A stretch of 64,000 nucleotides of DNA from Halovibrio salipaludis (GTDB taxonomy: Bacteria; Pseudomonadota; Gammaproteobacteria; Pseudomonadales; Oleiphilaceae): NCBI RefSeq assembly GCF_002286965.1, contig NZ_NSKD01000006.1, positions 62,001-126,000 on the forward strand, given 5' to 3'. Positions 8,221-17,607 of this stretch are shown here, in pieces. Both the position numbers and the translations under genes were made by a program. Positions within the stretch are counted from its first letter, which is position 1. Every line of letters starts with the position of its first letter. The notes beneath the pieces are model-generated. The model saw only the letters and a list, made by a program, of their open reading frames with translations, searched no databases and was not told the origin of the DNA.

Positions 8221-9102
8221 CTAGCGCTTCAGGTCAAACCGGTAACTCTGCTCCGGCTCGAAACGCTCCGCGACCAGGTTGTAGGTGCTGACCACCACCT
8301 CACCGTTATCCTTGACGGAGACAATCCGGTAATAGGGGTGGTGGCGCAGCTCATCCGGAACCTTGGTACGCTCAAGCGGCGGCACCTGGATATGATGCAC
8401 GCCGTGCTTCTCACGCATGGATTCAACCCGCTCGATATCAACGTGCAGGTCACCGGAGAAGGTCGCGACCAGGTTGGGTTCATCAAAGAGCCTGCTGAAA
8501 TCCGGGTTACGCACCCCCTTGTCACCCCCTTCCGGGAAGACACCACGGGGGGCACCGTGGATAAACAGCATCGCCGGCTTGCCCCCAAGGGCTTCCAGCT
8601 CGGACTCAATCCAGTCAATGCCCTCGCCCGAGAAATCGCGCCCGTCGCGGTCGGGGGTGGCAAAGATGAACGCCACATCATCCTCTTCAATGGTATACCA
8701 GACGCTCTCAATGGCCGGCTCACCCTGGTTCCAGCGCGTTGCATATTCCAGGAACCGCTCCTCCGTGGCGGTGAACTCCTCGTTGCCCATGATCGGGTAG
8801 AATGGAATGGACAGCGTCTCGAGATGGGAAAGGGAAGCTTCGTACTGGGGGACCGTTCCATCATGGGGGATATCGCCGACACCCCCGACAAACGCCAGGT
8901 CGAGCGGCCCTGTCAGTTCGTTGATGCTGTCCACAGCCGCCTCAAGGCCCGGGAATTCCGGATCCGGCTTGGGCTCGGCATCCCCGATAACCGCGAACCG
9001 CAGATCCGCCTCTTCAGGAATCCCCTCCTGTGAGGCCAGCACGCCGACACTGAAGACCGTAAGCGTAACAGCAACGGTTGTGGGCAATAGATGACGCTGC
9101 AT
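8221..9102 (-). CDS. Secreted calcineurin-like metallophosphoesterase with substituted metal ligands
   Basis: 293 residues with a signal peptide (to about residue 24, VLASQ). The calcineurin-like motif order is intact but several His ligands are acidic: D41-A-E43 for DxH, G76-D77 for GD, G106-N107-E108-E109 for GNHE, H182 conserved, and G217-D218-L219-H220 for GHxH. The fold therefore looks right, but metal preference, or activity itself, may differ from usual family members. GGAGGAG precedes the ATG by eight bases. A PhoB-box-like repeat lies 65 bases upstream and the Hen1-like gene follows, so I infer a periplasmic role in scavenging phosphate from esters. An inactive binding protein is the alternative. 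Confidence 0.85.
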   Translation of the reverse strand: MQRHLLPTTVAVTLTVFSVGVLASQEGIPEEADLRFAVIGDAEPKPDPEFPGLEAAVDSINELTGPLDLAFVGGVGDIPHDGTVPQYEASLSHLETLSIPFYPIMGNEEFTATEERFLEYATRWNQGEPAIESVWYTIEEDDVAFIFATPDRDGRDFSGEGIDWIESELEALGGKPAMLFIHGAPRGVFPEGGDKGVRNPDFSRLFDEPNLVATFSGDLHVDIERVESMREKHGVHHIQVPPLERTKVPDELRHHPYYRIVSVKDNGEVVVSTYNLVAERFEPEQSYRFDLKR

Positions 9103-9167
9103 AGCGTAGACTCCTCCAGTCCAAGTTGATAACCGACAGGACGCTGCCGGAAACCTGTGTCACCATG

Positions 9168-9185
9168 ATGACAGCTCAATGACGA
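9168..9185 (-). promoter_or_regulatory. Candidate PhoB box upstream of the metallophosphoesterase
   Basis: Minus strand TCGTCAT-TGAG-CTGTCAT, 7+4+7 spacing, 12 of 14 consensus positions, 65 bases before the ATG. It lies in the divergent region shared with the VIT-family gene, but its orientation points to the phosphoesterase. Confidence 0.5.
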
Positions 9186-9240
9186 CGCCCCCCGGCTGCT
9201 GCACCATACCCAGAGGGGCCACAACGAAAGAGTAACCGTG

Positions 9241-9996
9241 ATGTCCGATCACCACCTTGAGCACAGCCATGACCCCGCCGCCATACGCAAACGCCTTAAT
9301 GAAGAGCCGGCTCCCAGTTACCTGCGGGATGCCATCCTCGGCGGCATCGACGGCTGTGTCACAACGGTCGCGGTTATCGCCAGTGTTGCGGGTGCGGGCC
9401 TGCCAGGGATGATTGCTTTCGTTCTTGGCATTGCCAGCCTGATCGCCGATGCCTTCAGCATGGGCGTCAGCAACTACCAGGCGGTGAAGAGCGATGACGA
9501 TGCCCGGGAGCGCCTGCGCGATCAGGAGGCACGCCACATCGAGATTGACCCGGGCGGAGAACGGGAGGAAATCCGCCAGATTTTCAGCCAGAAGGGGTTC
9601 GAGGGCGAGACGCTGGAGAATATTGTCCAGACGATAAGCGCGAACAAGCGGCTCTGGATCAACACCATGATCCAGGAGGAATTCGGGCATCCCCTGTCGG
9701 GCCCCTCCCCCTGGAAAGCGGCCCTGGCAACCTTCAGCGTGTTCATTGGTGTGGGGCTGATCCCGCTCCTGCCGTTTCTGGCACCCTTCCTCGCCGGCGC
9801 GGAAATGTTCTATATCAGTGGCGCCGTCGCCATCCTGTCCCTTTTCGGCATCGGCTGGGTCAAGGGCGTCATCCTGGGGATGGACCGATTCCGCGCCGGA
9901 TTTGAAACCCTGGCTATGGGCGGCGGTGCCGCTGCTCTGGCATTCCTCCTAGGATTCGTCTTCGAACCCATGTTGGGTAATCTCCAAGTCGGATAA
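9241..9996 (+). CDS. VIT1/CCC1 family Fe2+/Mn2+ transporter
   Basis: About 251 residues. The first membrane segment carries the VIT signature (SYLRDAILGGIDGCVTTVAV), followed by GMIAFVLGIASLIADAFSMG and SNYQAVKSDDDARERL, the acidic loop that binds metal between TM2 and TM3 (EARHIEIDPGGEREEIRQIF). Three further hydrophobic segments complete the five-TM fold. The family exports or sequesters Fe2+ or Mn2+. I prefer the ATG at 9241 over the adjacent GTG at 9238. The gene stands alone, divergent from the phosphoesterase and convergent with the CueR-like gene, with a 10-base gap before the latter's stop. Confidence 0.9.
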   Translation: MSDHHLEHSHDPAAIRKRLNEEPAPSYLRDAILGGIDGCVTTVAVIASVAGAGLPGMIAFVLGIASLIADAFSMGVSNYQAVKSDDDARERLRDQEARHIEIDPGGEREEIRQIFSQKGFEGETLENIVQTISANKRLWINTMIQEEFGHPLSGPSPWKAALATFSVFIGVGLIPLLPFLAPFLAGAEMFYISGAVAILSLFGIGWVKGVILGMDRFRAGFETLAMGGGAAALAFLLGFVFEPMLGNLQVG

Positions 9997-10006
9997 CACT
10001 GACCGT

Positions 10007-10387
10007 TCAGACGCCGAATGAGGCGAGGATCGGACAGGGCCCAGAGTTCTCCGATTCGCACTCTGCCGCCAGCTGCTGCAGGGAATCACGTGCCTGCTGG
10101 AGTTCCCGGATCCTCTCCTCCAGCGCCTCGATACGGGTTCTGGCCAGTTCCCGTGCCCGCTGGTGGTCATGGCTGGCATCCAGGCCGAGGAGTTCATGGA
10201 TTTCCGTCAGCGCAAAGCCCGCCGCCTGGGCCTTGCGGATGAACCGGAGCCGGCGCAGGTCCTCGTTCCCGTAGTGGCGCACCCCGCCCTCGCGTTCAGG
10301 GATCCTGAGCAGTCCCTTGCGCTGGTAGAAACGGATGGTTTCAACCCCCACATCACAGGCAGACGCAAGTTTACCGATGGTCAGCAT
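10007..10387 (-). CDS. cueR: CueR-like MerR family copper-responsive regulator
   Basis: 126 residues starting MLTIGKLASACDVGVETIRF, the winged-helix DNA-binding domain, with YQRKGLL and a recognition region ending RHYGNEDLRRLRFIRKA. A dimerisation helix runs from about 75 to 108, and the C-terminal loop holds C110-x7-C118, the Cu(I)-binding spacing of CueR. MerR's third cysteine in the dimerisation region is replaced (SHDHQRA), arguing against mercury sensing. The longer reading frame to 10456 runs through the shared promoter, so the ATG at 10387 is chosen. It is divergent from copA, and a 19-bp-spacer MerR-type promoter lies between them. It should activate copA when Cu(I) rises. It could also sense Ag(I) or Au(I). 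Confidence 0.88.
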   Translation of the reverse strand: MLTIGKLASACDVGVETIRFYQRKGLLRIPEREGGVRHYGNEDLRRLRFIRKAQAAGFALTEIHELLGLDASHDHQRARELARTRIEALEERIRELQQARDSLQQLAAECESENSGPCPILASFGV

Positions 10388-10406
10388 GATTCCCCCGGGA
10401 CAGTGC

Positions 10407-10437
10407 TTGACTCCGTACCATGGTACGGTCGTTATCT
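10407..10437 (+). promoter_or_regulatory. MerR-family operator/promoter for copA
   Basis: TTGACT (10407-10412) and TTATCT (10432-10437) are separated by 19 bp, the long spacer that MerR-family activators untwist. A perfect 16-base palindrome, CCGTACCATGGTACGG (10413-10428), fills the spacer. Its half site resembles the mer operator more than known CueR operators. It drives copA and overlaps the divergent start of the regulator gene. Confidence 0.85.
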
Positions 10438-10529
10438 TGATGTCATAGCGCAACACTCAGGGGATGACAAGAGCCCCATTCCTGTTTCCGGCCTGTTCCC
10501 GGAAACCTCTTGAACGGCGGAGGAAGACA

Positions 10530-13013
10530 ATGACCGCAAAAAACCACGAATACGATCTCACCATCGAAGGTTTGAACTGCGGTGGTTGCGTCAGCAAGGC
10601 GGAGAAGGCCCTGCATGGCGTGGACGGCGTCAGTGAGGCCAGCGTCAACCTGGCCACCGGCAGGGCCCACGTGGCGGCCGGTGAGGCAGTCTCGCTGCAG
10701 TCGCTGACCGAGGCCGTCCGGCAGGCAGGTTTCGATGTCGCCACCGAGACCATCCACCTCCGGGTCACAGGGATGCATTGCGGTTCCTGCGTCAGCCGGG
10801 TGGAGGAAGCCGCCCGGAGCGCCAGTGGGGTCGTTGATGCCACGGTCAACCTCGCTACCGAGAAGGCCACGGTAACCGTTGTCGCCGGCACGATCACCGC
10901 CGACGCCCTGGCGCGGGCAGTCAGTGAGACCGGTTACGAGGCCACGCCCATTGAGGATCAGGCCAGCACCGAGCCCTCGGAAGACCGTCAGGTCCAGGAG
11001 GCACGCAGCCTGAGACGCTCGGTTGTTGTCGCAGCCCTGTTCACCCTACCTGTATTCATCCTCGACATGGGCGCGCACTTCATCCCGGCTTTCCATGAGT
11101 GGCAGATGCAGGCCATCGGCCAGCAACCACTGCATTACCTGTTCTTCGTGCTGGCCACCGTGGTCCTCTTCGGCCCGGGCCTGCGTTTCTTCCGCCAGGG
11201 CCTTCCCGCCCTGCTGCGCGGCGGGCCGGATATGAATACCCTGGTTATGCTGGGCGCCACCGCCGCCTGGGGCTACTCGGTGGTCGCCACATTCCTGCCC
11301 TCGGTGCTGCCGGAAGGCCAGGTGCAGGTCTACTACGAGGCCGCCGCGGTGATCGTTACCCTGATCCTGGTGGGCCGATACCTGGAGGCCCGGGCCAAGG
11401 GCCGCACCGGCGAGGCCATCAAGCGCCTGCTGACGCTGCAGGCGCGTACCGCTCGGGTAATCCGCGAAGGCGATGCCCAGGAGGTGCCGATTGAGGAGGT
11501 TACCCAGGGCGACACGGTGCAGGTGCGCCCCGGAGAGAAGATCCCGGTGGACGGCACCGTCACCGGCGGCAGCTCCTGGGTGGACGAGTCCATGATCACC
11601 GGCGAGCCGGTCCCGGTCGAAAAGGGTGAAGGCGATGAAGTTGTGGGCGGCACCATCAACCAGTCCGGCAGCCTGACCTTCACCGCCACCCGCGTGGGCG
11701 GCGACACCACCCTGCAGCAGATTGTTCGCATGGTGGAGGAAGCCCAGGGCTCCAAGTTGCCCATCCAGGCACTGGTGGACCGGGTAGCCGGTGTCTTCGT
11801 GCCCATCGTCATGGCTGTAGCCGCCCTCACCTTCGGCATCTGGATGCTTTTCGGCCCGGACCCGGCGCTGAGTTTCGCGCTCATCAACGGTGTGGCCGTG
11901 CTCATCATCGCCTGCCCCTGTGCCATGGGCCTGGCGACGCCCACATCCATCATGGTCGGCACCGGCAAGGGGGCCGAAATGGGCATCCTATTCCGTCGCG
12001 GTGATGCACTCCAGCGGCTGCGCAACACCCAGGTGGTCGCGTTCGACAAGACCGGCACCCTCACCAAAGGCCAGCCGGAACTTACGGATCTCGAGGTGGT
12101 GGGCGACTGGAACGAAAATGACCTGCTCACCCGCATTGCCAGTGTGGAACAGGCCTCGGAACATCCCATCGCGCGCGCTATTGTGGCAGCCGCTGAAGAC
12201 CGGGGGCTCACGCTCTCCGGGGTCACGGATTTCAACACCGCCACCGGCAAGGGCGTGGTCGCCCATGTCGATGGCCAGGAGATCACCCTGGGTGGTGCCG
12301 GCTATATGGGAGAGTTGGGCGTTGACCTGACCGCCGTGGGCGACACCGCCGAGCGACTTGGCAACCAGGGCCGGACGCCGCTCTATGCCGCGGTGGACCG
12401 CCGGCTGGCCGCCGTGGTTGCGGTGGCGGATCCGCTCAAGGAAACCACCGTCGACGCCATCCGTTACCTGCATGAGGCGGGCCTGCGGGTTGCAATGATC
12501 ACCGGCGACAATACCCACACCGCCAATGCGATTGCGCGGCAGTGCGGTATTGATGAGGTGAAAGCGGAAGTGCTTCCGGACGGCAAGGTGGATGCGGTCA
12601 AGGCTCTCCAGGAAGGCGGCCGGGCAGTGGCCTTCGTCGGTGATGGCATCAACGATGCGCCGGCGCTGGCGCAATCGGATGTGGGCATTGCCATCGGCAC
12701 CGGCACGGACATTGCCATCGAGTCGGCGGAGGTGGTGCTGATGTCCGGGGACCTGCAGAACGTACCCAACGCGATCAGCCTTTCCCGGGCGACGATCCGC
12801 AACATCAAGCAGAACCTGTTCTGGGCGTTCGGGTACAATGCGCTGCTGATTCCCGTGGCAGCAGGCGTGCTCTATCCGTTCGTTGGGGTGTTGCTGTCGC
12901 CGATGTTCGCAGCGCTTGCGATGGCGGCATCCAGTGTCTGTGTGCTGACCAACGCCCTGCGGTTGCGGCGGTATCAGCCACCCATGCAAACTGAAGCCTC
13001 CTCTGCAGCCTGA
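10530..13013 (+). CDS. copA: Cu+-exporting P1B-type ATPase with two heavy-metal-binding domains
   Basis: 827 residues. Two N-terminal HMA domains carry GLNCGGC (C17, C20) and GMHCGSC (C84, C87). Membrane helices follow, then the actuator [11 protein letters not shown]462-P-C464 in the transport helix, the phosphorylation site D506KTGT, the [10 protein letters not shown] hinge, and the final membrane pair with GYNALLIP and [15 protein letters not shown]. The CPC, NxxL/P and MxxSS set defines P1B-1, which pumps Cu+ (and Ag+) to the periplasm. The ATG at 10530 has GGAGGA five to six bases upstream; the reading frame extends further left but without a ribosome site. Control by the adjacent CueR-like protein is strongly supported by the promoter. 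Confidence 0.95.
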   Translation: MTAKNHEYDLTIEGLNCGGCVSKAEKALHGVDGVSEASVNLATGRAHVAAGEAVSLQSLTEAVRQAGFDVATETIHLRVTGMHCGSCVSRVEEAARSASGVVDATVNLATEKATVTVVAGTITADALARAVSETGYEATPIEDQASTEPSEDRQVQEARSLRRSVVVAALFTLPVFILDMGAHFIPAFHEWQMQAIGQQPLHYLFFVLATVVLFGPGLRFFRQGLPALLRGGPDMNTLVMLGATAAWGYSVVATFLPSVLPEGQVQVYYEAAAVIVTLILVGRYLEARAKGRTGEAIKRLLTLQARTARVIREGDAQEVPIEEVTQGDTVQVRPGEKIPVDGTVTGGSSWVDESMITGEPVPVEKGEGDEVVGGTINQSGSLTFTATRVGGDTTLQQIVRMVEEAQGSKLPIQALVDRVAGVFVPIVMAVAALTFGIWMLFGPDPALSFALINGVAVLIIACPCAMGLATPTSIMVGTGKGAEMGILFRRGDALQRLRNTQVVAFDKTGTLTKGQPELTDLEVVGDWNENDLLTRIASVEQASEHPIARAIVAAAEDRGLTLSGVTDFNTATGKGVVAHVDGQEITLGGAGYMGELGVDLTAVGDTAERLGNQGRTPLYAAVDRRLAAVVAVADPLKETTVDAIRYLHEAGLRVAMITGDNTHTANAIARQCGIDEVKAEVLPDGKVDAVKALQEGGRAVAFVGDGINDAPALAQSDVGIAIGTGTDIAIESAEVVLMSGDLQNVPNAISLSRATIRNIKQNLFWAFGYNALLIPVAAGVLYPFVGVLLSPMFAALAMAASSVCVLTNALRLRRYQPPMQTEASSAA

Positions 13014-13014
13014 G

Positions 13015-13824
13015 ATGCCATCCATGGATAAACGCGTCACACTCGACATTGAAAACGACATCGCCTACGTCACCCTGAAACGGCCGGACAAGTACAACGG
13101 CCTTGACATGGCGATGTTCAATGCCATTGCCGATACCGCCAGGACCCTGAAGAAGGACCGCTCGATCCGCGCAGTGATCCTACAGGGCTCGGGCAAGGTC
13201 TTCTGCTCTGGGCTGGATGTGAAGAGCGTGACCGCAAACCCGATGAACTTCGCCAAACTGCTTTTCAAGCCTGGCCGGAAGATCAGCAACCTGGCGCAGG
13301 ATGTGGGCTACCTGTGGCGGGAGGTCCCGGCGCCTGTGATCGCGGTGACACACGGGGTCTGCTACGGCGGTGGGTTACAGATCGCGCTGGGGGCGGATTT
13401 CCGCTACAGCACCCGGGACTGCGAGTTCTCCATCATGGAGGCGAAGTGGGGCCTGATTCCGGACATGAGCATCACCACCACGCTGTCAGAGCTCATGCCG
13501 ATCGATAAGGCCAAGGAACTGACCATGACGGCACGCGTCATCGAGGCACCGGAGGCTGAACACCTGGGCATGGTGACGCATGTAAGCGATTCGCCGCTGG
13601 CCGATGCCGAGGCCTTCGTCGAGGAACTGAAGGAGAAATCGCCGGACGCCGTAGCGGCGACCAAACTGCTCTACAACCGCGCCTGGCAGGCGGACGACCG
13701 CACAGCTCTGGGCTGGGAAACCCGGTTGCAGAAAAAAATCATCGCGCGGGCGAACCAGCGTACGGCGGTTGCACGCAATACCGGCAAACCTGACCAGACG
13801 TACGCTCCCCGGCGAGGCTTCTGA
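13015..13824 (+). CDS. Crotonase (enoyl-CoA hydratase/isomerase) family protein
   Basis: 269 residues from the ATG one base after the copA stop; an ATG at 13024 (MDKRVTLDIENDIAYVTL) fits the family's usual N-terminus equally well. The CoA-binding/oxyanion region VFCSGLDVKSV and THGVCYGGGLQIALGADFRY are clear, and the catalytic region reads CEFSIMEAKWGLIPDMSITT, with acidic residues as in dienoyl-CoA isomerases and hydratases. Likely reaction: hydration or isomerisation of an acyl-CoA in fatty-acid or aromatic catabolism. Tight packing behind copA suggests co-transcription, though no functional link with copper is known to me. Confidence 0.87.
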   Translation: MPSMDKRVTLDIENDIAYVTLKRPDKYNGLDMAMFNAIADTARTLKKDRSIRAVILQGSGKVFCSGLDVKSVTANPMNFAKLLFKPGRKISNLAQDVGYLWREVPAPVIAVTHGVCYGGGLQIALGADFRYSTRDCEFSIMEAKWGLIPDMSITTTLSELMPIDKAKELTMTARVIEAPEAEHLGMVTHVSDSPLADAEAFVEELKEKSPDAVAATKLLYNRAWQADDRTALGWETRLQKKIIARANQRTAVARNTGKPDQTYAPRRGF

Positions 13825-13982
13825 GTGAGACGCTTCGGATCGAGTCCATTAATCGGTGATTTCCGGCGCCTCAAGACAAAGAACGAAAAGTGAAATTCTA
13901 ATGCAACTCGACTGACCGAAAACTTTCACCACTCCTCTCCACCCTGTAGCGGAAATTAACCGCAAGCAACGGAGAGCGAGGT

Positions 13983-16781
13983 ATGTCTGGCAGTCGATCC
14001 AGAACTCAGTTTCCCCGAACGTTACTCGCAGTAGCGACGGGATTATCAGTATCCACACCATCAATGGCCGCCGACATCTCGGGTCAGGTGGTCAATGCGG
14101 AAACCGGCGAGCCATTGAGCGGCGTTCAGGTCCGCGCCCTGGGGAGTAATAAGGAAGCCTATACGGACGATTCCGGCCGTTACGAGCTGGAAGATGTTGA
14201 TGAAGGCAATCAGACACTGAGCTTTGATTACCAGGGAATCCCCGCCAAGGAAGAACAGGTAGAAGCAGCTTCCGAAGACGTCGTGCTGAACGTCGGCCTT
14301 GGTGGATCCGCCTCATCATCACTTCCAGAGATGGTGGTAAGCGGCCAGCAGTACGCACAGAACAAAGCCCTGACGAAGTACCAGAACACGGATGCCATTG
14401 AGAACTTCATCTCCTCGGACGAGATGGGCCAGTTCGTCGACCAGAACGTTGCGGAATCCGCCCAGCGTCTTCCCGGCGTTTCCATCACACGCGACCAGGG
14501 TGAGGGCCGTTTTGTCAGTGTACGCGGCATTGGCCCGGAACTGAGCACAGTAACCGTGAATGGTATGCGGATGGGCACGCCAGAGGATGGTTCCCGCGCG
14601 GTACCGCTGGACGTGATACCAACTGGCTCAGTGGATACCATTGGTATTACCAAGGCGCCCACTCCGGATATGGCGGGCGATTCCATTGGCGGCAATGTGA
14701 ATGTCGAATCCGCATCACCCTTTGACCAGGACGGGCCGAGCGTCCGCTACCGCGCAGAGGCAAGCCACAATCAACTCAGCGGCGAGACCGGCCCCAATTT
14801 TCAGCTCAGCATGAGTGACGTGTTCAATGAGACGTTTGGCGTTTCTTTCGGCATCAATTACCGTGACCGTACCCTCGAATCCGACAACGTAGAGGCTGAG
14901 TACGACGAGCTCGACGGCCCTGACGGCCCCGGCTTCTCAATCATTGAACTGCAGGAACGCAAGTACTTCATCAACCGCGAACGCCTGGGGGCAAACCTGA
15001 ACCTCGAATTCCGCCCCGACAGTGACACACGCTTTTTCGTCGATACTCTCTACAGCGAATTCACGGACGCGGAGACCCGTCAGCGCAACAAGTTCGACCT
15101 GGACAGCGGCGACCTGACAAGCCTTGACGGAAACCGCGGCACCATCGAGAACATTGATGGCGACGACTACAACCGCCGGATCCGCTTCCGCACAAAGAAG
15201 CAGGACACACTGGCCGTCAACGCAGGCGGCGAGCATGACTTCGATGACTGGAAACTGGATTATTACGCCGGAATCTCCGACACGAAGGAACGAGTCCTTG
15301 ACGAGAATGAGGGACGCTTTGAATACGATCAGGGCCAGCTCAGTGCCGACTTCGGCATTGGCAACGGCCGCCCTGATGTCAATGTGAACGCGCCCAACGG
15401 CAGCGTTCTCAATGACGCAAACTTTGTAATGGATAAAACCATACTGGAACCCAAGTCTGTGGATGATGAGCAGCGCAACATCGGGTTCAACGTTGAGTTC
15501 CCGGGTGCGATGGACATCAGCAGCCTGACGCTTAAAACCGGTGTCGATGCGCGTTTCACGGACAAGGACGTGGATGTCAACGAGATCGAGCTGGCGGATA
15601 CGCCCGATGTGAGGCTGGACGAGTTCTCGGACGGCGCACTGAAGAATTTCTCAACCAAATCCGTCAACCATGGCTTTGCCGATCTCGGTGAACGCATCAG
15701 CTTCAACCGCTATCTCAACTTCTTCAATGCCAACCGCGAGGATTTCAACATTGCCCCCGGCGACGAAGACGAGATAAGGGAGCTGACAACCGCTGAGGAT
15801 TTCGTGGCCGAAGAGGACGTCCTTTCAGGTTACATCATGGGAACCTGGGAGATGGACCGCTGGCAACTGATCACTGGTGTACGCGTTGAGCAGACGGACT
15901 TCTCAGCCACGGGCAACCAGCTGGAATTCGACACCAATGGCAACCTCAGCGTCAGCCCACGCCAGGCGGATTCGAACTACACCAATGTGCTGCCCGGTGT
16001 GCATGCCAGCTATGACCTCTCGGAGAATATGGTACTGAGAGGCGCCTGGACCAACACCATTGCCCGGCCTGACTACCAGGATATATCACCCCGCACCGAG
16101 ATCGACCGCGAGGACCAGGAAGTGGAACAGGGCAACCCGGACCTGGATCCGTTTGAAGCCACCAACTATGACCTGATGTTCGACTGGTATTTCGCGGAAG
16201 CGAGCGTGTGGTCTCTGGGGGCCTTCTACAAGGACATCGACAATTTCGTGGTTGATCAGACCAGCAACAATGTTGCCGAATTCGGCGGCTTTGACGTGAC
16301 CCGCCCAACCAACAGTACGGAAGCCAGCGTCGAAGGCATTGAAACCAATTTCCAATACGGGTTCAGTGAGGGAGCCCTGACAGGGATACTGCTGGGCGGG
16401 AACCTGACCCTCCTGAATTCCGAGCTGGAAGTACCAGAACGCAGCGGCGAAACCTTCAGCCTGCCGGATTCCCCGGACCGCACCGCGAACCTGTACCTGG
16501 GTTACGAGGAAGGTCCGCTCAGCACGCGGCTCAGCGTCAGCCACCGGGATGAGATCCTGAACGAACTGGGTGACGACGAGCGTTTCGATGTCTATGAAAC
16601 CGAGCATACCCAGGTCGACTTCACTTCTTCCTATCAGGTTAGTGAGTCCATACAGGTATTGGCAGAGGCCACCAATATCACGGACGAACCCCTGGAACTC
16701 TATCAGGGCTCCGAGGGAAGAACCCTCCAGTTCGAGGAATACGGCCCCACCTTCTCGGTGGGCGTCAAAGGCAGTTTCTAA
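13983..16781 (+). CDS. TonB-dependent outer-membrane receptor (carboxypeptidase-regulatory-like N-terminus)
   Basis: 932 residues. Signal peptide to about residue 29 (SMAAD), a CarboxypepD_reg module at 31-105 (ISGQVVNAETGEPLSGVQVR), then a plug with ESAQRLPGVSITRDQGEGRF, VSVRGIGPELSTVTVNGM and DVIPTGSVDTIGITKAPTPD, and a barrel ending FSVGVKGSF with C-terminal Phe. The plug resembles the large receptors often used for oligosaccharides or peptides rather than siderophores. GGAGAGCGAGG precedes the ATG. No transporter or enzyme gene is adjacent, so the ligand is open. The 158-base region upstream shows no PhoB or Fur box. Confidence 0.92.
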   Translation: MSGSRSRTQFPRTLLAVATGLSVSTPSMAADISGQVVNAETGEPLSGVQVRALGSNKEAYTDDSGRYELEDVDEGNQTLSFDYQGIPAKEEQVEAASEDVVLNVGLGGSASSSLPEMVVSGQQYAQNKALTKYQNTDAIENFISSDEMGQFVDQNVAESAQRLPGVSITRDQGEGRFVSVRGIGPELSTVTVNGMRMGTPEDGSRAVPLDVIPTGSVDTIGITKAPTPDMAGDSIGGNVNVESASPFDQDGPSVRYRAEASHNQLSGETGPNFQLSMSDVFNETFGVSFGINYRDRTLESDNVEAEYDELDGPDGPGFSIIELQERKYFINRERLGANLNLEFRPDSDTRFFVDTLYSEFTDAETRQRNKFDLDSGDLTSLDGNRGTIENIDGDDYNRRIRFRTKKQDTLAVNAGGEHDFDDWKLDYYAGISDTKERVLDENEGRFEYDQGQLSADFGIGNGRPDVNVNAPNGSVLNDANFVMDKTILEPKSVDDEQRNIGFNVEFPGAMDISSLTLKTGVDARFTDKDVDVNEIELADTPDVRLDEFSDGALKNFSTKSVNHGFADLGERISFNRYLNFFNANREDFNIAPGDEDEIRELTTAEDFVAEEDVLSGYIMGTWEMDRWQLITGVRVEQTDFSATGNQLEFDTNGNLSVSPRQADSNYTNVLPGVHASYDLSENMVLRGAWTNTIARPDYQDISPRTEIDREDQEVEQGNPDLDPFEATNYDLMFDWYFAEASVWSLGAFYKDIDNFVVDQTSNNVAEFGGFDVTRPTNSTEASVEGIETNFQYGFSEGALTGILLGGNLTLLNSELEVPERSGETFSLPDSPDRTANLYLGYEEGPLSTRLSVSHRDEILNELGDDERFDVYETEHTQVDFTSSYQVSESIQVLAEATNITDEPLELYQGSEGRTLQFEEYGPTFSVGVKGSF

Positions 16782-16794
16782 CTGATACCTCCGC

Positions 16795-16829
16795 AAACAA
16801 AAGCGCCGCTCCCTCATGGGAGCGGCGCT
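16795..16829 (-). terminator. Intrinsic terminator for the PEMT-like gene
   Basis: AGCGCCGCTCCC (16802-16813) and GGGAGCGGCGCT (16818-16829) form a perfect 12-bp stem with a four-base loop. On the minus strand it is followed by TTTGTTTG, so it best terminates the minus-strand methyltransferase gene; it also stops read-through from the receptor gene. Confidence 0.8.
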
Positions 16830-16924
16830 GGAGACGGTCAGAAAGTCACTGGACAACCATCCCGAGACCGAAGCCCCCCGGCACTCCGATTCCAACTGAC
16901 AGCCAGGAATGATCTTCCTGCAAG

Positions 16925-17461
16925 CTATGGTTCCTTATGGGCCCCCCAGGCGTAAAAAGCTGTCTCCATCAGCGGCAGATAGAACCAGTCGCCATGGGGG
17001 AAACGCATCACCACAAACAGGCCCCAGATGCAGAGCAGCGCCCCCAGGTACTGGGGGTGACGCATCATGGAGAACGGAAAGCCGGTGATCCACGGGACCT
17101 CATAGCCAATTTCAGCTCCGTAGAAAACACCGGTGCGGCCCAGTCGCGAAAACACCGCCGCATTCAGAAAAATCCCCGCGCCGACCAGTAGCAGCCCCGC
17201 AATCAGCGCAATACCCTCGGCGGTTGGAAGCGGCATCCAGGTATCACCGAAGCGCATCCACCAGTAAAGAAACACCGCCCCCTGTATCGCCTTGAAACCG
17301 TAGAACAGTTTGTGGAGCGCATTGACGGGGCCACCGAAGGCGGCCAGCGGCGGGCGCTGGCAGAGGCGGTACCAGCCTTCAGGGTAACGTGACACCAGGA
17401 AATAGGTGATCCGTTCAAAGCTGAGCAGGAGGGCACTGACCAGGAGGATAACGACCAGCAT
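16925..17461 (-). CDS. PEMT/ICMT-fold phospholipid methyltransferase-like membrane protein
   Basis: 178 residues with about four membrane segments. The C-terminal half matches the phospholipid methyltransferase pattern: FYGAEIGYEVPWITGFPF, SMMRHPQYLGALLCIWG, and a closing helix before AWGAHKEP. The RHPxYxG block binds S-adenosylmethionine in PEMT/Opi3 and ICMT proteins. A role in N-methylation of phosphatidylethanolamine is inferred from this and from the divergent neighbour, a phosphatidylserine decarboxylase that makes PE. Isoprenylcysteine-type or other lipid methylation is the main alternative. The ATG is 147 bases from the decarboxylase start. A weak PhoB-box-like repeat lies 48 bases upstream. 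Confidence 0.72.
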   Translation of the reverse strand: MLVVILLVSALLLSFERITYFLVSRYPEGWYRLCQRPPLAAFGGPVNALHKLFYGFKAIQGAVFLYWWMRFGDTWMPLPTAEGIALIAGLLLVGAGIFLNAAVFSRLGRTGVFYGAEIGYEVPWITGFPFSMMRHPQYLGALLCIWGLFVVMRFPHGDWFYLPLMETAFYAWGAHKEP

Positions 17462-17509
17462 GCAGGAACTCCGGTTATGGAAAGACCCGCATGATGGTCC
17501 ATGAAGGAT

Positions 17510-17527
17510 GTTACGCTTTTTTGACGG
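17510..17527 (-). promoter_or_regulatory. Weak PhoB-box-like repeat upstream of the PEMT-like gene
   Basis: Minus strand CCGTCAA-AAAA-GCGTAAC, 7+4+7 spacing with an AT-only spacer but only 10 of 14 consensus positions. Position (48 bases before the ATG) matches the better boxes nearby. Taken alone it would not be convincing. Confidence 0.25.
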
Positions 17528-17607
17528 CCGCCTTCATCAAGTGGTCACACGCCTGTTTCATCCTCTCTGTCGCTCGTACTGAAACCCATCAGCCCGGACG
17601 ATCGACT

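Noticed and set aside
10388-10456. N-terminal extension of the CueR-like protein to 10456
   Set aside because: The extra residues run through the copA -35/-10 elements and palindrome and precede the normal MerR-family start MLTIGKLA.
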